A DNA stretch of 64,000 nt. Source: Caprella mutica (lineage: Eukaryota > Arthropoda > Malacostraca > Amphipoda > Caprellidae). Of the stretch, positions 1-12,023 are shown piece by piece (positions within the stretch are counted from its first letter, which is position 1; each line of letters starts with the position of its first letter). The stretch is from assembly GCA_947561585.1 (NCBI GenBank), contig CANNZV010002587.1, forward strand, positions 124,001 to 188,000, given 5' to 3'. The notes beneath the pieces are model-generated. The model ran no database searches, was not told where the DNA came from, and saw nothing but the letters and a program-made list of their open reading frames with translations. The position numbers and the translations under genes are program-made.

Positions 1-1
1 G

Positions 2-175
2 CTAGGAATAGGTTGCTGTACAGCAATGTTATTTTTTCAATGGATTGTGATATTATTCATATTATTTTCGCTTTTGTTAAGGATATATATTTCATATAGC
101 TAGCTAGCTATCTTCTAGGAATAGGTTGCTGCACAGCAAAGTTTTCTTTTTTCATGGACTGTGATTACTTAATGG
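2..175. repeat. Diverged direct repeat pair of about 55 bp
   Basis: A block beginning CTAGGAATAGGTTGCTG near position 3 recurs near position 114 with the same order of words (GCTG-ACAGCAA, then a T-rich stretch, then ATGGA-TGTGAT). The copies are separated by AT-rich sequence containing GCTAGCTAGCTA. No gene is visible here. Confidence 0.5.
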
Positions 176-508
176 TGATATACGATGCTATATGTTGGAT
201 CTTTTTCTAATTAGCTAGTAGTTAACTTAAGGATCAATAAAACCAAATATATAGCTATGTTACATTGTTTATTTACCCTTGTTCACTTGCAGAGGCCCTT
301 GAGTGAACACCGACTACACTGAAGAATAACCAAACCTCATAACAGTCTTCTTCCTCTGGGAAAGAGCTCTCATGTGTTTCGATTTGAGCCTCAATCATCT
401 ACCAGACCGCTTACCTGAAACAAAAAAAAATTAATTTGATTGCATACGTTAAAATGACTATAAAAGATATATTTCTATGTGTGCAAAACTAAATTGGGCA
501 TGATCACA

Positions 509-562
509 GGGTGCGCACTAGTGATATGCGGCATGAGCGCGCGGGTGCGCACTAGTGATATG
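509..562. repeat. Short direct repeat rich in CpG
   Basis: GGGTGCGCACTAGTGATATG occurs at 509-528 and again at 543-562, with GGTGCGCAC immediately after the second copy. The surrounding 500-610 stretch is much richer in CpG and GCGC than its neighbours. It looks like the edge of an old mobile element. No coding function is supported. Confidence 0.5.
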
Positions 563-827
563 GTGCGCACTCATGCCCCATGTTATACAATTTAATGATG
601 CGCACGGTTTTTATTTATAACTTTTTCTCTATAGAAGGTAGAACAATATTTTTTTTTTCAAAATGATCGTCTATGTAAGCTCTATCCAACAGAAAAAACT
701 TCATATCAATAAGTCTCTTATTTTACGTGCTACGCCAGAGTTTGCGCGAAAGTGCGTGCTCATGCCCCAGTCGACGCTATGCAACTTGGTACTTTTTTAT
801 TCTCAAATCTTATGCCTCAAAGAATTG

Positions 828-1165
828 AAGTCTGTTTCGGAACCAAAAACTATATCGCTAATATCAAAAGGCAGTTAGATACAAGGGACTCGAAGAGTCA
901 GTCCGAAAGAAAAGTGGCTCAGTGAACAAATTTATCTACCACGATTCGTTGGCCAAGCTCAGGTATGAAGAAAATCAGTTCCTTAATTAAAAAGAATGTG
1001 GTTGCGAAAAATGGAACTGACAGATGGAAGAGGAAAATGAAGAGTTGATGTTAAGTTAATGAAACCTAAATTCCTACCTAGCAAAAACTCTAAGAGGAAA
1101 ATGAGAAGAGATAGTAAATGAAGCATGCAAGCCTACATTAGCATTATCCTCTAAACCAGAAAGTA
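828..1165 (-). repeat. SINE-like dispersed repeat, partial copy
   Basis: Reverse-oriented partial copy of the dispersed repeat also found at 8582-9010, 24589-25060, 36503-37001, 40371-40760 and 57987-58345. Shared words include the reverse complements of CTTTGGTTCCGAA, CAGTCCCTTGTAT and GAGCCACTTT, and the segment that reads TTTTAGAGGATA in the plus-oriented copies. The head (CCCCAGGGGCTCTATCC) is missing. Confidence 0.55.
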
Positions 1166-1571
1166 GTGTTAAAAATGAGTTGTGATTAAAACAATTATGA
1201 TAGTTTAACCTTTTAATTTAACTTTTAATATAAATAGAATAAAATTGAAAGAGAAGCCAACAGTAAAAAATAATATTTTCAGAAATCTCACCAATTGCGA
1301 CAATTAGTAAACAATATATTTTCATAAATAAAATGCCATCACATTTGGTAAATTAATTTGTTATCAAAATTGTGATAGCTACAAACAGTACAGAACAGCA
1401 TAACCTCCCTCGACTGTTACTCGATTAGCACTGAGCATTGGAGGAGGGGCATACAACCCCATTGAACAAAGTGGCAGGGGTGCATTGGGGGAAGAAACGC
1501 CCATGGCACCACTTTTTGGCATCACTTTTCCTTGCATGGCATGCTGCCTCAATACCTATATATACTCAGTG

Positions 1572-1850
1572 GTTGTGTCTATCCCAGTACACTCTTATTC
1601 TTTCTTCGGCAAGGTGAAGATGTGGAAGAGAACCTGGTAGTTGTGTCTGTCCCAGTACACTCTTCATCATGCTGTCAGCAAGGTGAAGATGCGGAAGAGA
1701 ACCTGGTAGTTGTGGCTATCCCAGTACACTCTTCATCTTGCTTCAGCAAGGTGAAGATGTTGAAGAGAACCTGGTAGTTGTGTCTGTCCCAGTACACTCT
1801 TCATCTTGCTGTCAGCTAGGTGAAGATGTGGAAGAGAACCTGGTAGCCGG
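1572..1850 (+). repeat. 68/69-bp minisatellite, about four copies
   Basis: Unit starts fall at 1572, 1640, 1709, 1777 and 1846, giving an alternating 68/69 bp period. Each unit carries TCCCAGTACACTCTT, then AGGTGAAGATG, then GGAAGAGAACCTGGTAG. Two consecutive units stay open in one frame and give repeats resembling EENLVVV and PVHSSSC, but the 68-bp steps break the frame. It is therefore called a repeat and not a gene. Confidence 0.75.
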
Positions 1851-2290
1851 AAGGTGTGTGTGTGTCTATATGTTTTGTTAAAATATTTTATCACTTGTTT
1901 TATTTATACTTTTATATTCTGCTTCCTATATTTTTGTGAATATGTGATCAGCTAAACTTCAATAATGGTTTTATCACTTTTTTTTTATTTTGTTTTGTTT
2001 TAAATTCTGCATAGCTACCTTTTAATATTGTTTTAAACCTAGAAGTTTCCAGGCAGAACGGAATAACCATCTTGGTTATCCAATAGCTTTAGGTGGTCTT
2101 TGGATCAAAGCCACCAAAACTGAAAAGAAGAAGAAATGATTTTCCTTATTTTTTAAATTTGTATCAAATATTTTAATAGTAAATTGTTTTTATATGGTAG
2201 GTACTGCTGGTGGAACAATGACCTTTCCATCTGAGCTCTGACCTGATCTTTGCTTGTACCGTTGGACGCCGTTATGCAACTAAGATAAAT

Positions 2291-2929
2291 ATATATGTCA
2301 CGCGTGTTTGAGTGATCTGCAATATCGACTGATTTCGCTGCTTAATCTGTTGATCAATAGTTTGCGCAGTCATCGATCGATAGCGCAACCATCGATCGAT
2401 TTCTGCGCATTCGAATGATGCAGGTTTTCTTTGTTTATGCATTCAATTAATTGTTTTGTTTTTACTGGATAAATACTTTTTTAATATTCAATGATTCAAC
2501 CATCACTCGATTGTTGCGCATTTGAATGATATGGATTTTGTTAGTTTATGCATCTAATTGTTACATTCAATAGAGCAACCATCAGTCGATTGTTGCGCGT
2601 TTGAATGATATGGATTTTGTTAGTTTATGCATCTAATTGTTACATTTAATAGAGCAGTCTGAGCAACCATCAGTCGATTGTTGCGTGTTTGAATGATATT
2701 GATTTTCTTGTATCATTCGAACGCGCAGAAATTGATCTATGGTTGCGCTATCAATTGATATACGTTATAAAATGTGCCAATTTGATGTAGCTACATACTA
2801 AAAAAATCATATCATTCAAACGCGCTGGAATCGATCGATGGCTATTGGCTGCGCAAACTATTGATCAACAGATTGCGCAATGAAATTGGTCGATATTGCA
2901 GATCACTCAAACGCGCGTGACATATATAA
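2291..2929. mobile_element. Non-autonomous element with about 115-bp terminal inverted repeats
   Basis: The left arm (about 2291-2415) and the reverse complement of the right arm (about 2800-2929) share, in order, ATATGTCACGCG, TTTGAGTGATCTGCAATATCGA, CTGTTGATCAATAGTTTGCGCAG, CATCGATCGAT and TGAATGAT. Between them lie two or three direct copies of a roughly 75-bp unit containing CAACCATCAGTCGATTGTTGCG and GATTTTGTTAGTTTATGCATC. There is no ORF. The structure is that of a MITE or foldback element. Its superfamily is unknown, and no clean target duplication was found. Confidence 0.7.
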
Positions 2930-2977
2930 TATAGATATATTGTGACTTAGAATCTCTATGGGAGTGCTAAATACTAA

Positions 2978-3372
2978 ATAGTCTGTATTTCGTGGTAAAC
3001 TCCACCGACCAGTCTGAAAAATACGGCAGGATTTGTCTATTAATTCTGCGTCCAAGTCCTATTTAGTATTTAATTTCTATGTTCCCATGTTATTTGCTGC
3101 GCCCGAATCCCAATTTCTGTAAAAATCCTGGGTCTGAGGAGACCTTCTTTTCAGACTGGTCCACCGACATATCAGTGGAATTTTTCTCCATTAAAAATAA
3201 TATTCTGGCAAAGTCAGTGGATTTTTAGCTATTTATTCCTATGTTACCATTAATTTTCGGTGGAAAAATGGGTAAAACGATGGTGGATCAGCCAAATTAC
3301 TGGATATTTATGGTGGATTTTTTCAGCAAATTCAAAAAGTCAGTGGAATTTTGTGTACCAAATACAGACTGG
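2978..3372. mobile_element. MITE with CAGTCTGTATTT ends, split by a nested MITE
   Basis: The left end AGTCTGTATTT (2980) and right end AAATACAGACTGG (ending 3372) are inverted. The interior matches the reverse complement of the element at 4026-4246, with the shared words ACCATTAATTTTCGGTGGA, GATCAGCCAAATTA and AGTCAGTGG. A second MITE (3009-3159) interrupts it and duplicated TCCACCGA. Removing that insertion restores alignment to the sister copy. The outer target duplication is no longer clear. Confidence 0.65.
3009..3159. mobile_element. 151-bp nested MITE with 8-bp target duplication
   Basis: Ends are CCAGTCTGAAAA and TTTTCAGACTGG (perfect inverted repeats). It is flanked by TCCACCGA on both sides (3001-3008 and 3160-3167). 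A close relative sits at 29216-29360 in RpL18 intron 1 with its own exact 8-bp duplication. Eight-base target duplications are typical of hAT-type transposition, so a hAT-mobilised MITE is the likely class. Confidence 0.75.
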
Positions 3373-4025
3373 GAATTTAACATGGGACTGCTAATATACA
3401 TAGCTTTACTCCTGATAAGAAGTAATATTATAATTTATTATGGAGATTTGTATTGGGTTTGGGGAGTCCAGGGTATGTAACAATAACAGCTCTGAGTCTG
3501 AGGGGAGAAAAACTTAGATATAGGAATAATAGGATTAGAAGAATTAAATCATTTGACTGACCTAACTGAGTATGAGCTTAACAGGAGAATAATAGAACTA
3601 GGTAAGAGAGAATGGAAGAATGAAATGGAACAACAAACAACTATGTTACTATGGAAACTTATAGACAATATAAAGATACTATAAGACAGGAGAGTATTTA
3701 TGATAATACTTTCCACTTGGGAATCTGTGCTTTTGTTTAGACTTTAGAGCGAGAAGCAATGCTCTCAATCTACAATCTTGGATGCAGGGAAAGGTTCAGG
3801 GGAGCCTGGGGACAGAGTGGAGAGTGTAGGATGTGTGAGATAGGGGAAGAGGAGACTCTAAGACTCTTTTATACATTTTATTCAAGTATGTCCTGCATAT
3901 AATGAAACGAGGGACCTGTTCGCAACTCGAGGAAGGTGTATAAGCGAGATACTTCTTTTTGGCTTTTGCTAGAGGAGAATTTCAGGAGGAAACTGCAAAA
4001 AAATATCTGCTTACTAGCGTCAGAC

Positions 4026-4246
4026 CCAGTCTGTATTTGGTGCACAAAATCCCACTGACTTTCAAAAAGCTGAAAAAAATCCACCATAAATTTCTAATAA
4101 TTTGGCTGATCAACCAACATTTTCCTAATTTATCCACCGAAAATTAATGGTATTATAGGCTCCACCGACTTAGCTAGAATATTATATTCAAAGAGGAAAA
4201 AATTCCACCGAAATGTCAGCGGAATTAACCATGAAATACAGTCTGG
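4026..4246. mobile_element. 221-bp MITE with exact 8-bp target duplication
   Basis: It begins CCAGTCTGTATTT and ends with AAATACAGTCTGG, and is flanked by CGTCAGAC at 4018-4025 and 4247-4254. It is the inverted-orientation relative of 2978-3372 and of 29952-30248. The end word CCAGTCTG is shared with the shorter MITE at 3009-3159, suggesting one transposase mobilises both. Confidence 0.75.
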
Positions 4247-4254
4247 CGTCAGAC

Positions 4255-5732
4255 GGGGTAAAACTGTTCACTTTCGCGCAAACTCTCTAATATCTCAGTC
4301 AAAAAGCAACAGAGAAACTATTTTTTCTCATAGCAGTGGGCATAGGTATGAGGATGAAGTATATAAAAGGGTAAAACGGTGTGTCACTCATGAAAAAAGT
4401 TTTTAATGAAAACGTGTGCATCAAACAGAATACTTGATCAGGGATTAAACTGCTCTTGCTCACCTACTGATAACTGGTTATATAAAAATTAATGTTTTAT
4501 ATCGTGAAAATGATAATTATATAACTTGGTACCTATGTATATTTTTTAAATTTAGAACAGTAAGAAACCAGAAAAAATAATTTGTTTTTAATGACAAAAT
4601 ATCATCTTGAAAAGGATAGTCAAAAATAGATCATAGAAAACAATTCACAACGTAGCCTACCTATAACTTAAATCTAATACATTCTAATACAACCAAGTAT
4701 TAAAGAGTCTGTCGTCAGCCATTGTAATTAGATAGATACTATGTTTGAAAAATTAAGGTTTTTGTAGGTGTACCTAGCTGTACAAATCCTAAATCCTAGT
4801 TATGAAAATATTATATAAACAATAAACTAGCTATAATATTTTTATAACTAATTGTAAGGTACACTGGACACTGGTTCTAACCAATTTAAAATTGCTATTA
4901 GCTAACAAATTGGATAGGAAATTAACTTGAGCCTATAGGGTAAATTATGAATTATCGGTCAGTTTCACATCTTCGGTCATATAAGACAAAACTATATAGC
5001 TAATTGTTATTTTATTTTTATTTAAATTGGTATCCAGAATACCTGATAATTCATAATTTACCCTAATTCTTTTAATCTTAACATTAAGAGTTATCAAAAT
5101 ATCAATTGATTTTTCAATAGCACTAAAAGTTTTGAAGCTTACAATAGGAAAAATTACTAGTCTGCTAGTTTACCTCAGTGTTGCTGCCTGAGTGCATCAA
5201 CAGTGGCTTCAATATTCTGATACATCCTAATATATTGTATTATGATTTACACTGAGAGTCTATCAAGTAACTTGAGAATAGAATGAATTTAACTTACAGA
5301 AATGAGCAAACAATATAATGTATGACATATATTAGAAATTTAGTATTAACAATTAATCAAATAACAACTTATTCTAGCACCCAGGCAGCCGTGATAGATA
5401 GCAGTTACTCCTGGTGTCTAATAAAAAAATGTTCCAAGTTTATTATCAATTCTGCCCCAGTAGCTATGTAGGAAAAATACTTGATACTAATAGTCCTAAC
5501 CTGATCAATAAAATTATATTTCAATCAAAATTGAAACAAAATGAGACCTTTGAATTTATGAGGAATCCCATCTCTTTTGAAGGTATGTACTTAAATATAG
5601 ATAGAATGAACTGTACTATTGTTTCTACATTGGTTAACTGTCATTATTTTAAATTGTCAAATGATGATTAATATATTATTTATAATGATGATTAATTATT
5701 TTTATCCAAATTTTGATGTTTTTTTATTACAG
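4255..5732. other. AT-rich sequence upstream of the zinc-finger gene
   Basis: No protein-coding exon is convincing here. A possible untranslated exon ends at about 5582, where TTTTGAAG is followed by GTATGT, a good splice donor. The next acceptor (TTTTTTATTACAG) lies directly before the ATG at 5733. The promoter and transcription start of the downstream gene were not located. Confidence 0.35.
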
Positions 5733-8700
5733 ATGGAGCTTCACTGTGAAAGTCATGAATTCTCAGTTGAAAAGAGGGTTACTTCTAACCAAGAAGTTTC
5801 AGTCCAAAATGCAACAAGAATTGATGAGGACTTAGAAGAGATTACCTTCAAAAATGAGTGCCTAGATTATGAGGAGTCATTCGAGGATAATAATTACTAT
5901 GCAGAAATAGATCTGTTTCACATTATTAAATATGAATTGAAAGAATGTTCTCTTCCTATTTTGTGTGATTATGACTGCAACCATCCTCCAAGCAGTGCTG
6001 TCTCATTAGTTACTAACTCTTCGAATAGAAATGATTGTTATACTCAAAATATATCCAAAGCAAAGTTCTCTGATGAATCTATTGAGAAGCCAAATGGACA
6101 CAGTAACAGTCCACTTGACTGTCAGACACTCTCTGAAGTTGGAGGGGTAAACAACAGACCAATTGAGAATGTTGTCTCTGATTCAGGTTAGTACATAGTT
6201 ACTACTTATTCTCATACAATTTGTTCTAGCAATAATCATTATTATCAAATCATAGATCTCGAAAATATTATAGAATTAAAAAAAGTATTGAATTGCTCTA
6301 AACCAGAGGTATATACTATTTATAATCATTTTGTTTCGTCTGATATTCTTAAGATCTATGATTTTAAAAGTATATTGTCACTACTCTAGCTATCAATTCA
6401 TCCATAAGTTTTTGGTAGCTACTATTAACTAGTTGAAGATGCACCAATATCATGGTTATCTTCCTAGGAGCAATTCAACAAACTTTTCTAGTTTTCGTTG
6501 CTGCTCTTTTTCATCAGCTAGCTTATACCCTCGTAGCTACTGAATGTCACAGCCGTATCTACTGGATGAAGCTAGTGATGCATAATGTTAGTTATTATGT
6601 GGTGGAGTCTGTTTTATGAAAGGTTTAATAATCTATCATTAGAATTCTGACTGTGTGAGAATTTTTAATTTGTGTATGGTTTAGTAGCATATTTCTATAC
6701 TTATGAGATTTGTGTGTAGCTAACTACTGCTTTTTTAACAAACTAATGAAGGGGTAGCTATTGTTATATTTTGAGTTTCAACTCATGGAATCTAATCTAT
6801 TCATCTAATTGAGAAGGAAATTCTGCTGTTATTCCACTCCCTAGTGTTACCTTCTGAATATTGCCAATTAATTATAGAGGTTTAGTTCTCAGTTTTGCCA
6901 GAAAATCTCCAAAATTATCAAACTGAAGAGTGGTCATAATTATTGATTAATGTGATGTAATGATTTGATATAGTTAGTACGTCATTAGTATGTCACTATA
7001 AATGTAAGCTTTGTAGAACGAACGAGTTAGTTCGCAGGTAGACAGCGAGTTACCGATCTGCTCTCGCGAGCTACACACCTTTTCTCCAGTTCGTAGTATT
7101 GAGACCTTAACTTGTGAGCGTTCTAGTGGAGATACTCTTTGTAATAACCCTTGCTTGACTAATGAATATATTCTCTCTAAGTGTTAATTACATTACCATT
7201 ATTACCCTAAATACAGTTAAGCTTGGACCAGAGGCCTGAGGTCGGAACCATATTGGCAAGGTGGTTCTAGGGCATGGTACCATGAGTATTTAGTAGAAAG
7301 AAATATATTGAGGAAAAGGAATCTGAAAATACTAGACAGAGTAGGATTCTATCACTTAGAGCCCATACACTGAAACGTTATAAGGAAGTAAACCGATAAC
7401 GTCACATTAATTGTCATAGAGGTTGTAAGGATCACAGAAATAGTTATTAGAATTATTCACTTTCCAATTTTATCCCTTGAATCATAGAATTTCAAACTAA
7501 AATAGAAAGTGCTAATTTAGCTGCATAGCTATCTGTAGTTTCTGAACTTAATACTTTTAATTAATCCATAATTGAAGTGAAGTCTATATAGCTAATTATC
7601 AATTTCACCAATTCATAAGGCTGTTTCTGGTAGCTAAATGGAATGATTCTTTCCAGGTGACTGTGAAGTTAACGGATCTAACTTAGAATCAAACAAGTTT
7701 GCTCATCAAGAATCTGTCACTCCTCAGATATTAAGTACAGTGTCTCTTACAGAACCTCTGGTAACAATGGAGAAGAATTTATCCGAAGAATCTGTTGGTG
7801 GTACGCAACTAGTGAAATGATTTTGGTGAAATGATATTGCTATTCTGTCATATGTTTATTTATAACATTTGCTTTGTTTTTTGATGAGCCCATGATTCTG
7901 AGAATTGTTTCTAGAATTAATAAGTAGTTTATGCACTCATATTAAAATTCTTATCATCATCACTGTAATAATTGTTCAAAATTTTGTTTGCCCATTTTTG
8001 TTAGAATTTTCCTCTTTCAACTCTGTCTTAGTAGCTAATATGCAACCATGTGTTATTTATTTTAGCTACTATAAAGTTCTATATATTTTGTGAAACATTA
8101 GCCCTCTAATGTGATGCTCAGATATTTTAGGTTTGATCTTAATATTTTTCAGTGCTATCCTCTATTTATTCTCTTTTTTGATTGTATAACTTAATCTCTT
8201 CCTTCATAGTGATTTATTTTGTTGCTTGCACTTCTGTTGTTGAGTTAACTGCTTATTATTATTTAAAACTTAAACGTATGATGGATTCTAATGGTTTGAA
8301 AAAGATTTGACTTCCACACTTTACAGAATGCCTTTGAGATATCTTTGTGAGTGACATTTATTTCTATACATGTTTATGGGTAGTGCTTGATATACTATTG
8401 TAGCAATAAGAGATGTTGATGCTACATTGGAGATTTGACTCGACTCCTGTTACTAGTAGGAAGACAATTGAAGAAGTTTTCATTTTGTTAGGAAATATCT
8501 TTTATTGCAGCTGAGTGTTATGAGCTGTTTATTAGCCAATTGCTATTTTATTGATGACATTTTGTTATGTGTCAATTTTACCCCCAGGGGCTCTATCCTG
8601 AAGCTTGGCTGAACTGTTGTAATTTGGATTATGGATTTTTTTTTTTTTTATGTTTTATCAATTTTTTTAACACTACTTGCAGTTTTAGAGGATAGCGAAC

Positions 8701-11700
8701 TACAAAGTCTTAGGTTATTGTGTTAGCTAGGCTCTTAGGCTTCAATAATGTTACCTCTTCATTTTCCTCCTCCATCCGTGAGTGATGGAGGTGTCCTTTT
8801 TCGTCACATTCCTTGCTGTGGCTGCATTTACGTAGTAGCTTTTCTGCATCATTGAGCATATTAACTGTCTGTGATAGGCAACTTTGTTCATGGAGCCACT
8901 TTCATTTCATACTGCTTCTTCCAGTCCCTTGTATATAATTTCCTTTTGAAGTCAGCGAAAAAGTCTCGATATGACTGAAACAGACGTTAAACCCCTACTA
9001 AAATAAAATATTTGGTAATTTTCGTGTGATTTGCGTTTGAAAGGTTTTAATATTGCTGCTGTTTCTTTTAGATCCATTGTGATTTAATTACTTCCTCAAA
9101 ACTCAACTCTCTAAATTGGTTCATTTTCAACATTGTGGTACCTATTTTATTATATATTGCTTTCTTTCATTAGTAGCTAAATATTAATTACATTCCAATT
9201 GTTAATTTTAATGAAAATCTTGTTTTGATCTTCTTTTTCAGGAACAGTGGTTTCGGAACTGAAAATTGGAGAGTTAAAAGTTTATGGTCGACCATCACAA
9301 AGGATGTGTCCAAAAAGAATGTGTCCCTTTTGTGAATGTTATTTCACAAGACTTCCAAGACACATCACAAATATTCATGAAGATATCGAAGATGTTAAAT
9401 TAATCACAAAAATGTCTTCAAAGAAAGAACAAAATATTGCCCTCAGAAATCTGATTATGAAGGGAATTTTCCTTCATAATGAAAAAGTTAAAAAGAATAT
9501 GGGGGTTAATTTTCAACTGAAGAGACGGCATTTCCAAAAATGTGAGAATAAACGCTCTGTGTCTTGCAGAGATCCTTACAAGCGACATCTCTATTGCGGA
9601 GAGTGTTTCAGATTCCTTTCAAAAGACCATTACAAGAAGTACAAATGTAAAAAAGTCACATTGGCAGAAATTCATGGCCAAGATATCCAAGAATATAAGG
9701 ATAAGGTTTTGACTTACATGTGGGATGATGAAATTGGACAATTTGTTAGAAGTGATGCATTAATGCTCGCAATTGGTTTGGAAGAATATGAATCGAATTC
9801 GGCTTCAAATGAAGATAAGAAGCTAGTCGCGAGAGTTCACCGTTTCCTGAGACATAATGGTCTCATCATATATAACACAAAAAAACTAATAAAGGAAAAG
9901 GAAAATGTGGAGATTAATACTGAAGATATTTTTAAAAGAAATTATTTGAACTCCTTCATAGCAACTATTAAAAAAATCAGTAAGAAAGATGATGGAGCAG
10001 AAATGCTGACTAAGATTAGGTTTGGTGGGTATGCTTTTAATAAAGCTCTTACTAACATCCGAACTACATTCCTAAATAAGGGACACAATTCTAAGGTTAC
10101 TGAATTAGACGCATTTATTCGTCTTTTTAGAAAAGAGTGGAGACGTAACTTCCATGAACAGATTTATCTAAAGCGTCAGGTTGAACATAGAAGATGGCCT
10201 ACCAACCTACCAGCAAAATATGATGTCAAACTACTAACTGATAACATTGAAGATAAAATTGATGCGTTGATTAAATTGAAAACACTTGATAGTATCAGAT
10301 TTGTTGAAATCAGACAGATAATTGTGGCAAAACTTGTTTTATCAAATTCTCAGAGATTTGATGAAGTTACGTGTATAACATTAAAGAACATAGAGGACGC
10401 TTTCAAGGAAAAGATATCAACGAGGAGAAACATCAAGTTTATCGTCAGGTATGTGAATGCCAAACCAGTCAAACCGATATTGGTCCCAATGAAGTTGAAA
10501 CCTCTTATCGAATATTTGATGAATTCGACGATAAGGCATGAAGCTAATATTCCACTTGAAAATAGTTTCCTTTTCCCATCCACACATTCCCTCTTACAAA
10601 CATCAGGTTATCATGACCTGCGAAAAGTTTGTGAACATTTTGCAGTGGAATCTAAAACATCTTCAGAAGTTGAACGCAAAGTATCAGAAGAAATTGCGTC
10701 AGACCATGAAAAAAGCATCTCCGTTGAACCTGTTGGAGACCAAAATGTTTGTGAAACTCGTAACATTATCGGAGGTTTTCCAAATTCCGTGACTGGTGAG
10801 TAATTCTAGTCATCTTCCTAGATTTTGCCTTCAATTACATGACAAGGAGACTAAAAAAGATATTTTAATTAGAAAATTGAAATGAATTATATTACCTATT
10901 TGAGTCAAATGTGGGATATTCAACATTGTTAATTATTTTACAAAGATGAGTTATTATTCTGAAGTTAGCTGCTGTTTGTATTTGTTAATCGGAATATGCA
11001 ATAGTGACATAGCATTTCAGTAAACTGTTATTTCTGTTGTTTAAGTAAATTATGATAAGTAGCTACATGAACAATTTAAATTAGCTACTAGCTTCATATC
11101 AATATTTTTTCCAGCAGATATCTCTGCCGAATTTAAGGATTCTACAAGCGTCAATTTGGATGATTTCACCCACCAAAATCTAACGAGTAAATTTTCCGAA
11201 TTCAGGAAAATTGCAACTGTGCCAAATCTTCATGTTTTTGAGTCTCATTTATGCGATAGATCTTCTACTGGTGATATAGAAGGTAAGAACATATTCTAGT
11301 GGAGTAGCTAACTAGCTATAGCTATAGCTTTTCTATTATAAATTCTAACATATCAAGCCTCCATTTGATCTTAATTATGAAATTAGTAGGTTGTTCTAAA
11401 TGTGAACTTGAAATTTGCAGTATGTCAAGTAATTTATTTTTATGATATATCTACCTCTTTTCTATGGATAATATTGGTAATAATTGGAGCTATAAAACCC
11501 TATTTCATTCTTTCCAGATTCTACTGTGAAACCTTATAAACGCAGAAAGTTTTCCGGTTCTAGTAAATCACCAATTTCTTCATTCAATTCACCCAATTGT
11601 GATAGTCCACAAACTTCATTTTCAAACAAACTTAGCAAAAGTCCCATATTGCGTCCCTGCAAGTATTGCAATGAATCATTTATTAGACTCTCCAGACATA

Positions 11701-12023
11701 TTATGAACCGGCATAAAGATATTGAAGAAGTGAAGTTGATAAATCTTATGCCTGCTGTAGAAAGAAAACTGGCACTGTCACTCATTAGAACTGAAGGTAT
11801 TTATAAACATAACAAAACACAACTAATATCCGGGGGTTCAAATTTCCAAGTGAGGAGACGAAGCAAAAAGAATGAATATAATCTACTACCTCACTGCAAA
11901 GAATGTAAAATGTTCCTCACTAAAGCCACTCATAAATGTCCTATTAAGCAAAGCATTAGCAACATATCTACCTTTGAAAAAGAAGGCCTGGCTCTCTTCC
12001 AAGAAAGGATAATGAATATTTAG
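5733..12023 (+). CDS. Zinc-finger protein with partial tyrosine-recombinase-like domain, about 941 aa, five coding exons
   Basis: Predicted coding exons are 5733-6186, 7657-7800, 9242-10795, 11115-11282 and 11518-12023. All four introns interrupt codons in phase 1 with GT/AG borders, and the joined length is 2826 nt. Residues 1-200 are acidic and low in recognisable motifs. Exon 3 (residues 200-717) opens with a C-x2-C-x9-H-x4-H finger (Cys227, Cys230, His240, His245), then a second Cys-rich patch. Its C-terminal part resembles the core of tyrosine-recombinase-like proteins known from invertebrate genomes, including an R-x-x-E motif with Arg571. The C-terminal HxxR and nucleophilic Tyr region of that family is not found, so catalysis is unlikely. 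Exon 5 repeats the finger module (Cys821, Cys824, His834, His839) and then stops. The start ATG directly follows a splice acceptor, so a 5' untranslated exon is expected. Exon 4 has a tandem acceptor (CAGCAG, 11112-11117). DNA binding is inferred; cellular role is unknown. Confidence 0.75.
6229..6389 (+). mobile_element. Degraded hAT-type MITE in intron 1 of the zinc-finger gene
   Basis: It shares CATAGATC, AATATTATAGA, GCTCTAAACCAG, TCTGATATTCTTAAGATCTATGA and ATATTGTCAC with the better preserved element at 14924-15097. The left terminus is lost. The right end reads TATATTGTCACTACTCTA, an eroded form of the family end. Confidence 0.6.
8582..9010 (+). repeat. SINE-like dispersed repeat in intron 2 of the zinc-finger gene
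   Basis: It starts CCCCAGGGGCTCTATCCTGAAGC and ends GACGTTAAACCCCTACTAAAATAAAATA. Shared landmarks in the family are TTGTAATTTGGATTATGG, TTTTAGAGGATAGCG, CTTCATTTTCCTC and CTTCCAGTCCCTTGTAT. The constant 3' part ending GTTAAACCCC followed by an A-rich tail suggests retroposition. No RNA polymerase III boxes could be assigned, so the class is provisional. Confidence 0.6.

Noticed and set aside
273..398. 41-codon minus-strand frame starting MIEAQIETHESS, near acceptor-like CAG sequences
   Set aside because: Too short, no homology recognised, no convincing splice partner. It could be an exon of a gene extending left of the window, but that cannot be shown.
6948..7290. Possible solo LTR plus leader (TATAAAT near 6998, ACATTACC near 7190)
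   Set aside because: No TG...CA boundaries, target duplication or primer-binding site could be defined, so it is left unannotated within intron 1.
10595..10650. HDLRK in exon 3 of the zinc-finger gene as the catalytic HxxR of a tyrosine recombinase
   Set aside because: By position relative to the R-x-x-E motif and neighbouring residues it aligns to an earlier conserved Leu-Arg-Lys segment of the family, not to the HxxR helix. No downstream Tyr motif follows.
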